The translations under genes and the position numbers were made by a program. Shown piece by piece: positions 1 through 10,529 of a DNA stretch of 64,000 nucleotides (position 1 is its first letter; the number at the start of each line of letters is the position of its first letter). This DNA is from Sphagnum magellanicum (lineage: Eukaryota > Streptophyta > Sphagnopsida > Sphagnales > Sphagnaceae). The notes under the pieces are model-generated. The model had not been told where the DNA came from. It worked only from the letters and a program-made list of their open reading frames with translations, and made no database searches. Location of the stretch: contig CM038917.1 of NCBI GenBank assembly GCA_021904315.1, positions 17,344,041 to 17,408,040 on the forward strand, written 5' to 3'.

Positions 1-626
1 CGCTGATTATATATAGCCAATTTAGCGAGAAATTAAAAATTAAGAGAGGCTAAAATCGAGTTTTTTTTTTCCAGATTTTTATTAGTCAGAGTTTGACCGA
101 AATTTTAGAAAATACACCAGATTTCCATACATGGTTCAAGCAGTTATTAAAAAATATAGAGGGATTTTAAATTTATATTTTTGCCAAATCTGGCTAAATC
201 TTCCTATGCATGATTGCCACTTTCACTCACTAAAAAAATATTGACCTAAGAAACATTGCGAGCACCAAATTGAGCCAATAGATAGGTAGTAAAAGGGGGC
301 AAAAAAGAAGGTAACTGAGCTGAGCTGAGCTAACCTAACCTAAACAACATGGTTAGCTAGGGAACTGGAACCCAACAGAAAACTGTTTCGTGACCACTTA
401 CCGTCCATCTATCCATCCTTGATGGTCCGCTTGGTGCGTGCCGGTTCACGCTCTGACCCTGTTTAGTAGGTTTGTCAAGCGGGCTTGGATTCTGGCATCG
501 TCGTCTCCTCCTCTTCTGTCGGTGTGCAGATTTCCGGTTCCTGGTCTCCCGCATCTGGGCCTGTACGAACATCATCGTCGCCTCTTCTGTCGCGCTGCTG
601 CGTTCTCTGATCGCTTCTGCGTGTGC

Positions 627-630
<4 letters not shown>
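1..630. other. Upstream AT-rich DNA leading into the first promoter
   Basis: No gene is visible here. The first 300 bases are AT-rich with homopolymer runs. A short GAGCT-type repeat lies near 316-333, followed by a more GC-balanced stretch that is probably the promoter and 5' leader of the TOM1-like gene starting at 960. Confidence 0.5.

Positions 631-667
<37 letters not shown>
631..667. repeat. (CT)n microsatellite in a 5' leader
   Basis: An uninterrupted run of CT dinucleotides of about 37 bases. CT runs are common in plant 5' leaders and core promoters, and this one lies about 300 bases before the proposed start codon at 960. Confidence 0.9.
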
Positions 668-671
<4 letters not shown>

Positions 672-815
672 AGCGTCGGTTTGTGTATCTACTGAGCTCT
701 GTTTTGAGGTTTTTTTTGAGGGGAGTTTCATGCAAGAAAAGTTTGGAAAAGATATATATCTCGGCGGATCGGTTCGGGTCTTTGTGTGGTGTGGAGCGGG
801 AGGCCGGCCTGAATA

Positions 816-869
816 ATGCAGCAGCTGCTACTGCTGCTGCTGCTAAAGAGCAGGGAATTTTTCCGGTGA
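816..869 (+). other. Possible uORF encoding a poly-leucine peptide
   Basis: ATG at 816 opens an 18-codon frame including its stop. It reads MQQ, then seven leucines, then KSREFFR. The leucines come from a CTG repeat. It is upstream of, and separate from, the proposed main start at 960. Two further short ATG frames occur in the same leader, near 730 and 874. It matters only if the transcript begins upstream of 816, which the sequence cannot show. Confidence 0.35.
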
Positions 870-959
870 AGTAGATGTTGGTTTGACGACGCCGCCGCCG
901 GTGCCAGTTCCTTGGAGAGAGCGTCGCTCCTTTGTGCCTGCCACAATCGCGCGCCCTCC

Positions 960-3900
960 ATGTTGCAGAATCTGTGGTTGGAGCATGATTTTGCGTGTTT
1001 GGAGACCGATCATTATGCAGGTTTGTGTGAAGTCAATTTCCGAGGTCTATCTCGTGTCATTTTTGCGCCACTTTCTGGAGCATCATTCTTGTCTACTCTT
1101 TCGCCTTTTGCTGTCTTGTCTTCTCCCGTATCTCTCTTAAAGTAGAAAGCTTTCAGGGCCCGGAAGCTTCCGCTTTGTGCTGTAATTCCTTCCTTTTTGG
1201 TTTCCGACAGTATTATTATTCCTCCCTCCTTTCGGCCTTCTCTTTTCTTTTGGTGTGCTCAGAGTTGTCTAATAATCAAAATAGAGAAAGAGAAGCGTTT
1301 GGAATTGGACATGGAAATCGGCTAAAGCTCTGGTACCATGTTGCAAAGGTCTTGTAGCAGGTATGGAGGAAAATGGATGGTGTCATAGCATGGAGATGAT
1401 ACTGGTGTATGCGAGCCTTGCCACGATTGATGGTTTCATTGCCTTGGCTGCTGCAATTCAGGTGTCACATAGTTCAATCCTTTGTTCTCTACATGTTTTT
1501 TTGCTGAGTGCATTTAGGGCTATGAAAGAAACAGCCGAGTATGAAGAGATTTGTTGAAAGTGGGGAGAACAAAAGCATAACAGTATGTGAGGTGTGAGCA
1601 AATGCTGTTCTGTTAACACTCCACATTATTTTCTCTGTGTTGAAGTCCTTCATTTTTTTCATGTCTAGAGATCAGAACCTGTGAAGATTTGATCTACTGT
1701 GGAATTAACATAAGGAACCGGAATAGTGTAAGAGGATGTACTCTGAAACTGTAAAGTAGGGACGGGAAGCAGATCCTGAGGATGTAACCTTTCAGATGGG
1801 GTTGTGCAGCTGCTGAGGCTCTATGTGCATAATCGACATGCCAGTTGGACACGTCAAAAGGCTAGCTCTATTTACCAACCCATTCACATTCACATTTTGT
1901 TACAAATATTATTTTGTTGTCTTCAAGGCCTCTTGTATCCTTGACTAAGGTCAGGCTACTAATGAACCTGCCCCTTTGATACTTTTCAGGTTATTCACTG
2001 TATGATATGTGCTTCAAATTTTGGTATGTTTCTCTTCCTCACCGTGGTCCTTGCATGTGAGACCTCATTCAACAGAGCAATAAAAGCTACTGTGTTGTAT
2101 GTGTTGTCTATTCTGAGATTCATCCAGGTTCCTTTCTAAAGATGTAGCCTGCACCAACTTATATAGAAGTCATCTGCACTATTGTGTGTATCATAGTAGT
2201 CTTCATATTTAACAGTGAACCATAACAAGATAAATGGAGTTGGCAACATCAATGGAGGCTTAAAGGTTAACAGGTGGAATCTTAGTACTGTGGTCTTGAC
2301 AGCACAATCAGAATGCATTTCTTACTGGCAGTTGTATTCTCGATATTAGAGAAGTATTCAGTCTTTAGATAGTTAGGGTTTGGTACACTCTCCAAACAAG
2401 GTGAACAAATTGTCTACTGTGGAACATAATCAGGTTAGATTGAAACATGGAATCATAGTACTGTGGCCTTGACAGCATAATCAGAACCCATTCCTTAATG
2501 GCAGCTTCAATCTCAACAGTGGAGAAGTTTTCAGTATTTAGATAGGTAGGGTTTGGCACATTCTCCAAACAAGGTGATGAAATTTCTCCACGTTGGAACA
2601 TAATCAGGTTAGGTTGGCTGCTGTCACCTATGACTTGAGTTAAGTGCAAATAAGTCATTTGGTGGTGTACCATTGATTGATGTGGCATGGTTGGGGAACT
2701 GGGATTGGGAAGGCAGGTTACTTTTTGTATTGTATTCTGAATCCAATTGCAACCTGCAGACGGTGGAAGTGCTGGTCAACCCTTTGGGGTTTTGTTGTGT
2801 CAGGTTTGGTCTTCCTCTACCTAGTCATATATGTGGTTTCCTAAGTCTCAAGTCCTCTATGTATTAGTGAATTCCTCTCTTTCATGCTTCTCTCGACTTT
2901 CTATGGTTCCATATGGCTTAGAATTAAAACCACAGAGACACATCTTTACCAGGCCTGCTTCTGTATGAGGTGCTAAAGCATGTTGGAATAGCATAAGTCT
3001 AGCCCACCTAAACACCAGTAAGTTGTAACTACTGCTGTGCCAAGACTTTCGATTGTTCCATATGGCTTAGAATTAAAACCAGACACACATGTTTTTACCA
3101 GGCCTCCTTCTGTATCAGGTGGGAAAGCATGTTGGAATAGCATTAGTCTAGCCACCTAAACACCAGTAAGTTATAACAGGATACATGCTGCTGTGTCAAT
3201 CATGGGCAGATGGTTCTGTGGGCCATTGGTTTAGAGCCCTCAAATGCCCCTGGAGGGGTCTGCAAGAAAAATGCATATGAGTGTAGTCAATTCCAGATAC
3301 TAGCAGAGGATGCTTTAGAATCCACTATGCAGAAGCACTGGACTGTAATTTTGAATATTTGTAAGCATAATTTCCGCAAGAAACTTGTATTCAGGATAGC
3401 ACTTAGTACCCAGATTGTTGCCAAATTGCAGTGCAACTGTACCTAAGTTTTAGGGTGAGCTGATTTAAACTGTGTTTGAGGGGGGTATGCAGCGGCACCT
3501 GACATTGTTTTCCTCACTACGTTTCTTCTACTTCTTTCTTTTTGGTACTGCCTCTTTTCTGCCTCCAATGAAAGTGGACATTTCTATCTCAAAGTACTCA
3601 TTCATATATTTTTGCCTACATGGATTCCACCAAGCTGTACTGACAATCTGGTATTGGTGTTTGAGGATTGGACTCTCTAACTTGTATTGTTTCCAGGGTG
3701 GATCTGTGCCATCAAGCCACTGATCATGAGGAGGAGGAAGAAGATGAGGAAAACTGTGAGCAAATATCTGTTCATTCTCACACTTCAAAGCCTTCTTCCC
3801 ACCACCACACATGGTGCATACCATTACGACGCATTCGAGGGCGACAGCGACTTGTGATTCTGGTAAATACTGCAAATTGAATCTCATGCTTGCAAGTAGT

Positions 3901-6900
3901 TATGGGACAGGTGCAACAACATGTACAATACTGCAAATTGAGATAGATTCACTTGAAAGCACAACACCACAATTTTCTAGCTCTTTTACAAAACTGAACC
4001 TTCTCCCTACATTTGTAGATTATATAGAGGGAACCTTTAAGTGTGCAAGGTTAGAACCATGTTTGGGGAAACTTGAAAAGGTGTAAGGAGCTGAAGGTGG
4101 TCTGTACATCATTTCTGCTAGGATATAGTTCTGAGTTCTTGGATGTTCATAGTTCATACTAATGTGTTGCTCGATCAATTGGATTGCAGATGGTGATGGG
4201 TATGTGTCTCCTGACAGCAGCATTTACAGGACTTATTTGGTATGGGATGGGCGACAACAATATCGATTCTGTGACAATGGCTAAAGTATTTCTTCAACTT
4301 TCTTGCTTTCTCTTTGTCCTTTGAATTTACCACTTCAGTAGGTAAAGAGCTTCTTTCTTGAAACCATTGTGCAGTCCAGTCCCGTTGTCATCTTCTTGAA
4401 TCTAGTGTTTTGATGTTGCTTAAACTGATTTTGCTGCTTCTTCCCCTATATTTCTGTAAGTGCTGTCAGTTGATAATGCACCGTTGCCAATAGAATGGTA
4501 TCACTTGTTGGTCTATACAGGTGTACGCAGACTTTTTTGCAATTGTTGTACTACTGTCAGGAGGAGGACTTGCAGCCTATGGTGAGTCCCATTTCCCAGT
4601 ATCTTTGTCCTTTAATCCTGCTCAATCCTTTTCAGGTTGACTTACATTGCTTAGTATTGAGAAATTTGCAGTACTTTTGAACTATTATCTTTGTGCTTGA
4701 GTTTGGCTGTAATTGAAGCGATTAGAAGGATTATTCCCATCAAAATATTAATGAAATTTGATGCCTGAAAAGGTTTAATTTGTTACAAGTCCAGCCAGCT
4801 TCTGTTTCTGCGGCCACAACTTGCTCATGCCAATGTACTGGTTCTCTTTGCATTGAAGAGCAGGCTGCATGGTCCAGCAGCCATGTATATCCTGATTTGA
4901 ATCTGTTTTGAAACATCACTTGTAAATTAGTATCCTTGTCATCTGGAGGGGACTCCTTGCTCATCCAGAGCACAGCGTACAGGAGGCACTCACTTTGTTC
5001 TTTATGCCAGAGAAGTTTGTTTGACTAGGGGTTGACATCACTTGCCAGTTGAGTGTGGAAACTTGGATACTTCGAGAGAGAATCATCTTGATATGTGACA
5101 ATTTGATTGAGTCATGATATTCCAGGAATTGACTCACTTATTGAGTTTATCAGGGTGGTGTTAAGTGAGAAATATTCCAGTATGATCAAAATCACTTTAG
5201 GATTTTTTTGGCTTCTGGGTCACTGTAAATAAATTGACACCTAAGGAGGTCCACCTAGGTTGAAGGTGTAAGCAAGATTTTACTCAGGGGCACTTGATTT
5301 TCCAGTATGTTGCAAGTGTTCACAATATGTGGCATTTAACGCTGGCAGGCCTACTGCTATACAACAAGATGTGTAGAGTAAAGACAAGCAAGGCATCTGC
5401 AGATATTCATAAGGTGAATCTCCCATTTCAGAATGCCCATAAGTGGCTCTTATTCCACTGATGATGTGCAGTTGCACCCTCTGGAATGTGTAGTTTTCAG
5501 ATGAACACCATAGTTACTTTGGGGTGTTCACCTGCCGATGTTTGTTTTGTAGTACTGATATGTGATTCAAATGGCACTTCAGGTAGCAGGATTAGCAGTG
5601 GCTTCAGTGGTGTGCTTCTCCCTTCGAGCATTTGTAGTGCTCTTCTTTGACAACCCTGTAAGCTTCTACTTTTGTTGACTCCATTCCATCCTCACCAAAG
5701 TTATGTTAATGTTTCTGGCTTAGAGTAAGCTTTTGAGAAAAGCTTATAGATTTCTAAGGTTAGACCACTGCATCCACATTTAGGGTTACATTTCTACAAT
5801 ATGCAAATCCAAGGAGGACTTGTGGCTTTAGCAGCTCAAGGTCAACAAACTAGCTCTCAAGTTTTTCTTTTTCCTTGTCAGCACTAAACTGTAAACTAGG
5901 TACACAACAAATCTGTGAAAGCCTTGCTGAAAAGGAATTTTATGCAACTCGGTTTTGAGAGCTTGGCAATGTTATTTCTATGACAGTCGTCGTTTAAGAT
6001 TTGCACTAGTTAAATATCTAAAGTATCAGAGCTGCTGATGTCCAGTGTAGCAATCTCCATTAATGTCTCTTGAGATGTGGTGGAAGCAGTTTATCAACAT
6101 ATGGGATTTGGAGCATGTCAAGAGTCAATTGCATCCACTGCTTACCTTTCTGTATTATGTGATAGGTTTTTCTCTCCTGCCTCTCTCTTTCTTGACTGCA
6201 CTAAGATGCGCCACTTGCTGCTAGGATAACTGCTTACTAGACTGTGCATTGTTTGATAGAAAAAAAACTCTTCTAATGCACTTTATGCTAATGTCTTAGA
6301 TAGGTCTCTTTGTGAATGGTAGTAATGGGAATCTTCTTCACTTGTTAACTAGTGTCACAATGTAAGGAGGTACAGATGTATTGCTGACCCTCATCTGGCC
6401 TTAGTAGTCTATTAAACAAAATTGGAAGGATACTGCAACAGATTGGTGATGCATTGTTTATTGTCCCTTGGTGTGGTCACAGTTGACATGCTCTTACATG
6501 CAATTTGGCTTCAAAATGCAGGAGAAGCAATACCCTCAATTGTTGTGCTGTGGGTTATGAGAGATATGCCGCCTCGATCAAGGGATCCTAGTCTTCATGG
6601 TTGCCCAGTGCCAGATGATTCAATTGAGAATGGCCTTGAGCAAGCCTTGATACCAGACACTGGGCTCATGCCTCAATGGATAGTGTCACCATCTGGCCAA
6701 CAATATCTGGTGGTTCCAGGTCAACCTTCCAATGACATCACTCGGCAAAAATCTGAGGTACAGATCCCCAGAAGACTCTGATACGGAATGAATATTGGCA
6801 AGACAAATCCCTGCCCTTTTTCTGCATGTGAGATTTTGGGACTTCATATATAGTGGAGATTAAGTTGCTCTCCTCCCTTCCTCTTTGGACATCTCTCTTC

Positions 6901-7478
6901 ACCTGTCCTCTTGTTGTAACCAAATGGGACTTGGTTCCTATGGACAGGTGATAACAACTCTACCCATCCATCATACTTTCTATAGAGCTTTCACTAGATG
7001 CCCTAAGCTTCCAGTTTCTCCATCCTTTGTAGCTTAATCTCAATTGTATCCTAATTCCAGTCTGCAAGCCCTTTGAGCTAGGAGTTCAAACTCTAATTTT
7101 GATTCTCTCAGTGATTATCTCTTTTTTTTCATGTATTTTGTTAGGATGCCTTTAAGTTGTCTCTCCTCTGTAATATGTTCAGGAATTCTAGAATAATGGC
7201 AGTTGACTGGTCATTAGACAGGATAAAGTACCTTTGAGACAGCACATCCATTGATCATGTTTTTCTCTCTTCTTATGTTGAGGTCAAACTTGATGGTCTT
7301 AGGACTAAGATATTTCTGCACACAGGAACTTAATGAGTCTCCTGGTAAGTTCATGGTTTCATTCTTTCTACTATATTGACTAGTTCCTGTTGTGGTTCTG
7401 TTTGCAGGCAGTGAAAGACAGCACTGGTTAGATGCTCATTTCCATGTTTCAGAAGATCCATCTGTCCTTCAAATGTAA
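960..7478 (+). CDS. TOM1/THH1-family seven-helix membrane protein (At3g59090-like)
   Basis: Multi-pass membrane protein of the DUF1084 (TOM1/TOM3/THH1) family, closest in memory to Arabidopsis At3g59090; its cellular role is not well defined. Proposed exons: 960-1020, 1361-1461, 1810-1860, 1990-2023, 2717-2803, 3493-3544, 3697-3862, 4190-4285, 4521-4581, 5349-5413, 5583-5657, 6075-6165, 6522-6757, 7326-7344 and 7408-7478, giving 421 aa. Family landmarks are SWTRQK in exon 3, FLLLLSFWVDLCHQA across exons 6-7, LIWYGMGDNNIDS in exon 8, KVAGLAVASVVCF across exons 10-11, and EAIPSIVVLWVMR in exon 13. Seven hydrophobic segments fit seven helices. An acidic and His-rich loop follows helix 3. Intron 3 has a GC donor. 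Exons 14-15 are chosen over an in-frame stop at 6781 because phase and signals agree. The weakest points are the first exon and the small exon 14. Confidence 0.82.
2277..2632. repeat. Two-copy tandem duplication inside intron 4 of the TOM1-like gene
   Basis: Two diverged copies of about 178 bases lie head to tail. Both carry the shared strings TAGTACTGTGG, CTTGACAGCA, TAGGGTTTGG and CTCCAAACAAGGTGA. The duplication is confined to the intron between 2023 and 2717 and does not touch a splice site. Confidence 0.8.
2895..3178. repeat. Two-copy tandem duplication inside intron 5 of the TOM1-like gene
   Basis: Two copies of roughly 150 bases share TTCCATATGGCTTAGAATTA, TTTTACCAGGCCT, AGCATGTTGGAATAGCAT and ACCTAAACACCAGTAAGTT. 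Both lie in the intron between 2803 and 3493. They are more alike than the pair in intron 4, suggesting a more recent event. Confidence 0.82.
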
Positions 7479-7485
7479 AGGTCCT

Positions 7486-7800
7486 TCACAAATTTCTCAC
7501 CCCATGGCTAATGTATTTGCAATCTGAGGAGCTAAAGACAGAACAGGAGAAGACATCTAATCCCCAAGCATGGTTGCCTTTCAAAATTATGTGAGAACAT
7601 TCCATGGACTCCTTCAGATTGCAGGCTTGTGGTCTGGAGCACACAGATAGTTTGAGCTTCTTAGAGAATTTGGGAGCCATGAGGTAGGGGATACCAAACC
7701 ATGGTTTGTTAAACAAACCAAAGTCAGCAATTGACAAATGTGTATTGTCTCTACCACACAGCAGCTTTACATCATTGTGTATAATGCCTTTTCGGTTCAT
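7486..7800 (-). pseudogene. Decayed protein-kinase fragment
   Basis: An open frame on the minus strand of 104 codons reads GIIHND, then IADFG, then a segment ending LMAPK. These recall the catalytic loop, DFG motif and APE motif of a eukaryotic protein kinase. The catalytic HRD is changed to HND, the loop after it lacks the usual KPxN spacing, and APE has become APK. No glycine loop or lysine of the N-lobe is visible nearby, so this is a fragment of the activation-segment region, probably non-functional. It lies antisense, just past the stop of the TOM1-like gene, in what may be its 3' UTR. Confidence 0.5.
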
Positions 7801-8762
7801 TCTCTCTAGGAGAGAGTGTGTAGTCTAGTCTTCACAGGATGTTCATAATTCTTTCCATAGGCTGGCAGGACATGTGAAATTTGATTTTTCCATGTGAATG
7901 CATGTTGATCTTCATGCTTGGGCAGGAGCCCTGCTTTGTCATTTTGAATTTTTTTTTTCCCATTTTAGATGTGTGCAGCTGTGCAGAGGGCTTCCTGTAC
8001 ACCAGTTTCCTGGAAAAAGAATGTTTTCTGTATTGATTTTCTACACATCAGCTTAGATAAGAGGCAGAAAATTAAAGGTGGGCACATCTTGTTGCGGGGA
8101 CAAAACTCTAGAAGTCTCTTTTGGACTTTAATTTGGGATCTTAGTTCCAATGTGAATAAAGAGTATATATGCAGCTATCTATACCTGACAATTTGTGGTG
8201 CATGTGACCAGGGTTTTCAGATACCCAAATCTCTGTTGAAACTTGAAACTATCTTTGAAGACCAAGTTTACTGGTTGATGTCAAATCATAATGCAGCCAT
8301 TCCAAAGTACAAGTCTCTATGTTCAGACACACTTAGTGTGAACATATATGATTTTATTCATCCTTGTTTTTTCTTTGTTTTCTAGTAGCTTTGGCAGTTT
8401 GTTGATGAAATGCAAGCAATTGACTGGAAAAAATTAGATTATGAGCTCAACTAGTTGAGACAACTGGTTGAGAAGAACATAATGGAAAGTTACTGTGGTC
8501 ACAACAGCCTACTGAAAAGATGTCCTTTCATGAGCATATTTATCAGCCTGCAACAGGTTTACACCATTTGACCACAAATCTTCATCCAAAATATATTGAA
8601 AAGGTCCATTTATTGCATGCTTTTCATTGATTAATCAAACCATATCTAAATTTGTAGCAAACTTTCACATTAGAATGAGTTTGTTAACTATGTAAGGGCC
8701 ACACCATTCCTGAATTATGGTGAGAAACTATCTTGCCCCTAGTTATACATTTGAATGATGTT

Positions 8763-9055
8763 GATAGAAGGCTCCGTACCAAGGAATGGGAAATCCATTG
8801 CTCCACAGACATACCAAAATAACATTAATGCTTCACAAAAAGCTTCACACCAGGGAGAACTTGCCAAGCTCTTTTTTCTTTGTTTTCCCTGGCACAAATG
8901 AAATTTAAATAGAAGGCCCTATAACAAGCAATGGGAAATCCATTGAACAACATACATGCCAAAATAACATGAATGCTTCACGAAAATCTTTATACTAGTG
9001 AAAACTTGCAAACCTTTTTTTAAAAAAATTTCCCTGGCACAAATGAAAAAATTCA
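8763..9055. repeat. Two-copy tandem duplication, period about 147
   Basis: Two diverged copies share ATGGGAAATCCATTG, CCAAAATAACAT, AATGCTTCAC and TTTCCCTGGCACAAATGAAA. No coding capacity was seen in the unit. Confidence 0.8.
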
Positions 9056-9329
9056 TTGCAAAAAGAGAAGAACAACAGAAAACACCCACCAGCAAGGCAG
9101 GCGAGGAGTGTGAACCTATGCTCGCCCCCCAATTCATCAACTATAAAGCTCCTTCTAGGACCATCATAACACTGTAAATTATCTACTATCTACCTTCCCT
9201 AGGCCACACAACTTTGTTCCATCCCCAACTGTTATCAAAAGCCAAACTTTTCTGCAATAAAACACTAGGTACAACAACAAGAAATAAGAGAGAACTTTAT
9301 TGCACTAAAAACACAAGAAATAAGAGAGA

Positions 9330-9740
9330 AAATGGAAGGACACATGCCAAGGGCCTATCCTAGTTCTGCCGGGCCCACTTACATGCTGGAGCCCTATTAC
9401 CCAGCTTTATACTTGTAAGTTCTTCATAATAGGTAGACCCTACACTAAGACCCGTCTGGTATACGCCAAAGCCCAAATATACCCGCCCAACATTGGCCAA
9501 ACTGGGCCCCGAAAACCCTAGCAGAGCCGAGAAATTGGAAGCACACATGCCCAAGGGCCTATCGGAGTTCTGCTCCCCACTCAAGTGGCAAAGAACTGTT
9601 ACCCAGTTTTACTTGCAGGTTCATTACAATGAACCCTCCAATAAGACCCGGCGGTATACTCAAAAGCGCAACAACATACCCGCCCAACACCGGCGTGAAC
9701 CGGCGCCGAAAACCCTAGCCAACGCCGAACTTACAAACAG
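9330..9740. repeat. Two-copy tandem duplication, GC-rich, with telo-box-like ends
   Basis: Two copies of about 205 bases share CAAGGGCCTATC, GTTACCCAG or ATTACCCAG, AATATACCCGCCCAACA-type text, and end in a CCGAAAACCCTAGC motif. On the minus strand that motif reads GCTAGGGTTTTCGG, typical of plant 5' leaders. This suggests a former minus-strand promoter was duplicated. No matching minus-strand gene was found. Confidence 0.75.
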
Positions 9741-9799
9741 CCGCCGCCAGATCGGCATAATGATGACCACACTAAATCTACAAAAAAAAGCAAGATCAA

Positions 9800-10110
9800 G
9801 GGGGGGTTTAAGCTGAAATCTAGGAATCGGGTAAGATGTGGGGGTTTCTGAACGGCCACGGAAAGACGAAGCTTAGGGGAAAATGCGATGGCTAGAAAAG
9901 TAGCAAGAGACGCCCAAATCTAGGAATCGGGTAAGATGTGAAGTCTTCTGAACGGTAAGGGAAGACTAATCTTAAGGGAACGCGTATTTCGAGAAAAGCG
10001 GCGAGATGTGTAGAATCTAGGAAATGGGTAAGATGTGAGGGTTTTCTGAACGGTAAGGAACACGAAGCTGAGGAAAAGGAAAAGGCGATGGCGAGAAACG
10101 CAGCAAGAAG
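9800..10110. repeat. Three-copy tandem repeat, period about 100
   Basis: Three copies each start with AATCTAGGAATCGGGTAAGA or a close variant. They continue through TTCTGAACGG and an AGGGGAA or AAGGGAA block to a GCGATGGC or related block. A 23-base CT run follows near 10135. The array ends about 400 bases before the dNK start codon and probably lies in its promoter. Confidence 0.8.
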
Positions 10111-10529
10111 AGAGGAAACGATGGCATGGATTTCTCCTCTCTCTCTCTCTCTCTCTCGCAGCACCCTGTTTCTGATTTCTCTTTGTGAAAAAAGCAACAA
10201 TTATGCTCATTGTGGTTTGTGACTTTTATTGTGAAGTCCTGGAAAGAACTATTATTTAGCTGGAGATTTTGATTTTTTTTTGCAGCAAAACTCGCAACCC
10301 AAAAGAGTTTTGTTGCTTTTTTGGCGGTCCTACCTTTGGTGTCTTTTGACTTTTCTAGTCTTGTTTCTAGAGTCGTCTCCAAGCGTTTCATCATTTTGTG
10401 AAGAAGCTCTAGAGTTTTGGTCAGACGCTTGGGTTTTGTGTATTGTCTCTGTTTTTGCGGGGTCTGTACAGAGAGTACCGGGGTTTTGCGGATGCGGCGG
10501 GGGAGAGTGAGAATGGTTGCTGTAATCTA

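Noticed and set aside
6758-6781. Stop at 6781 as the end of the TOM1-like protein
   Set aside because: Reading through gives a stop, but a GTACAG donor at 6758 joins in phase to 7326-7344 and 7408-7478, giving a longer coherent tail. The shorter form may exist as an alternative.
7969-8385. 138-codon plus-strand open frame
   Set aside because: No recognisable motif, no splice or family support, and composition like the surrounding non-coding DNA.
9892-10394. Overlapping minus-strand frames of 96-125 codons
   Set aside because: They run through the three-copy tandem repeat and the CT run in several frames at once, the mark of repeat-driven open frames rather than genes.
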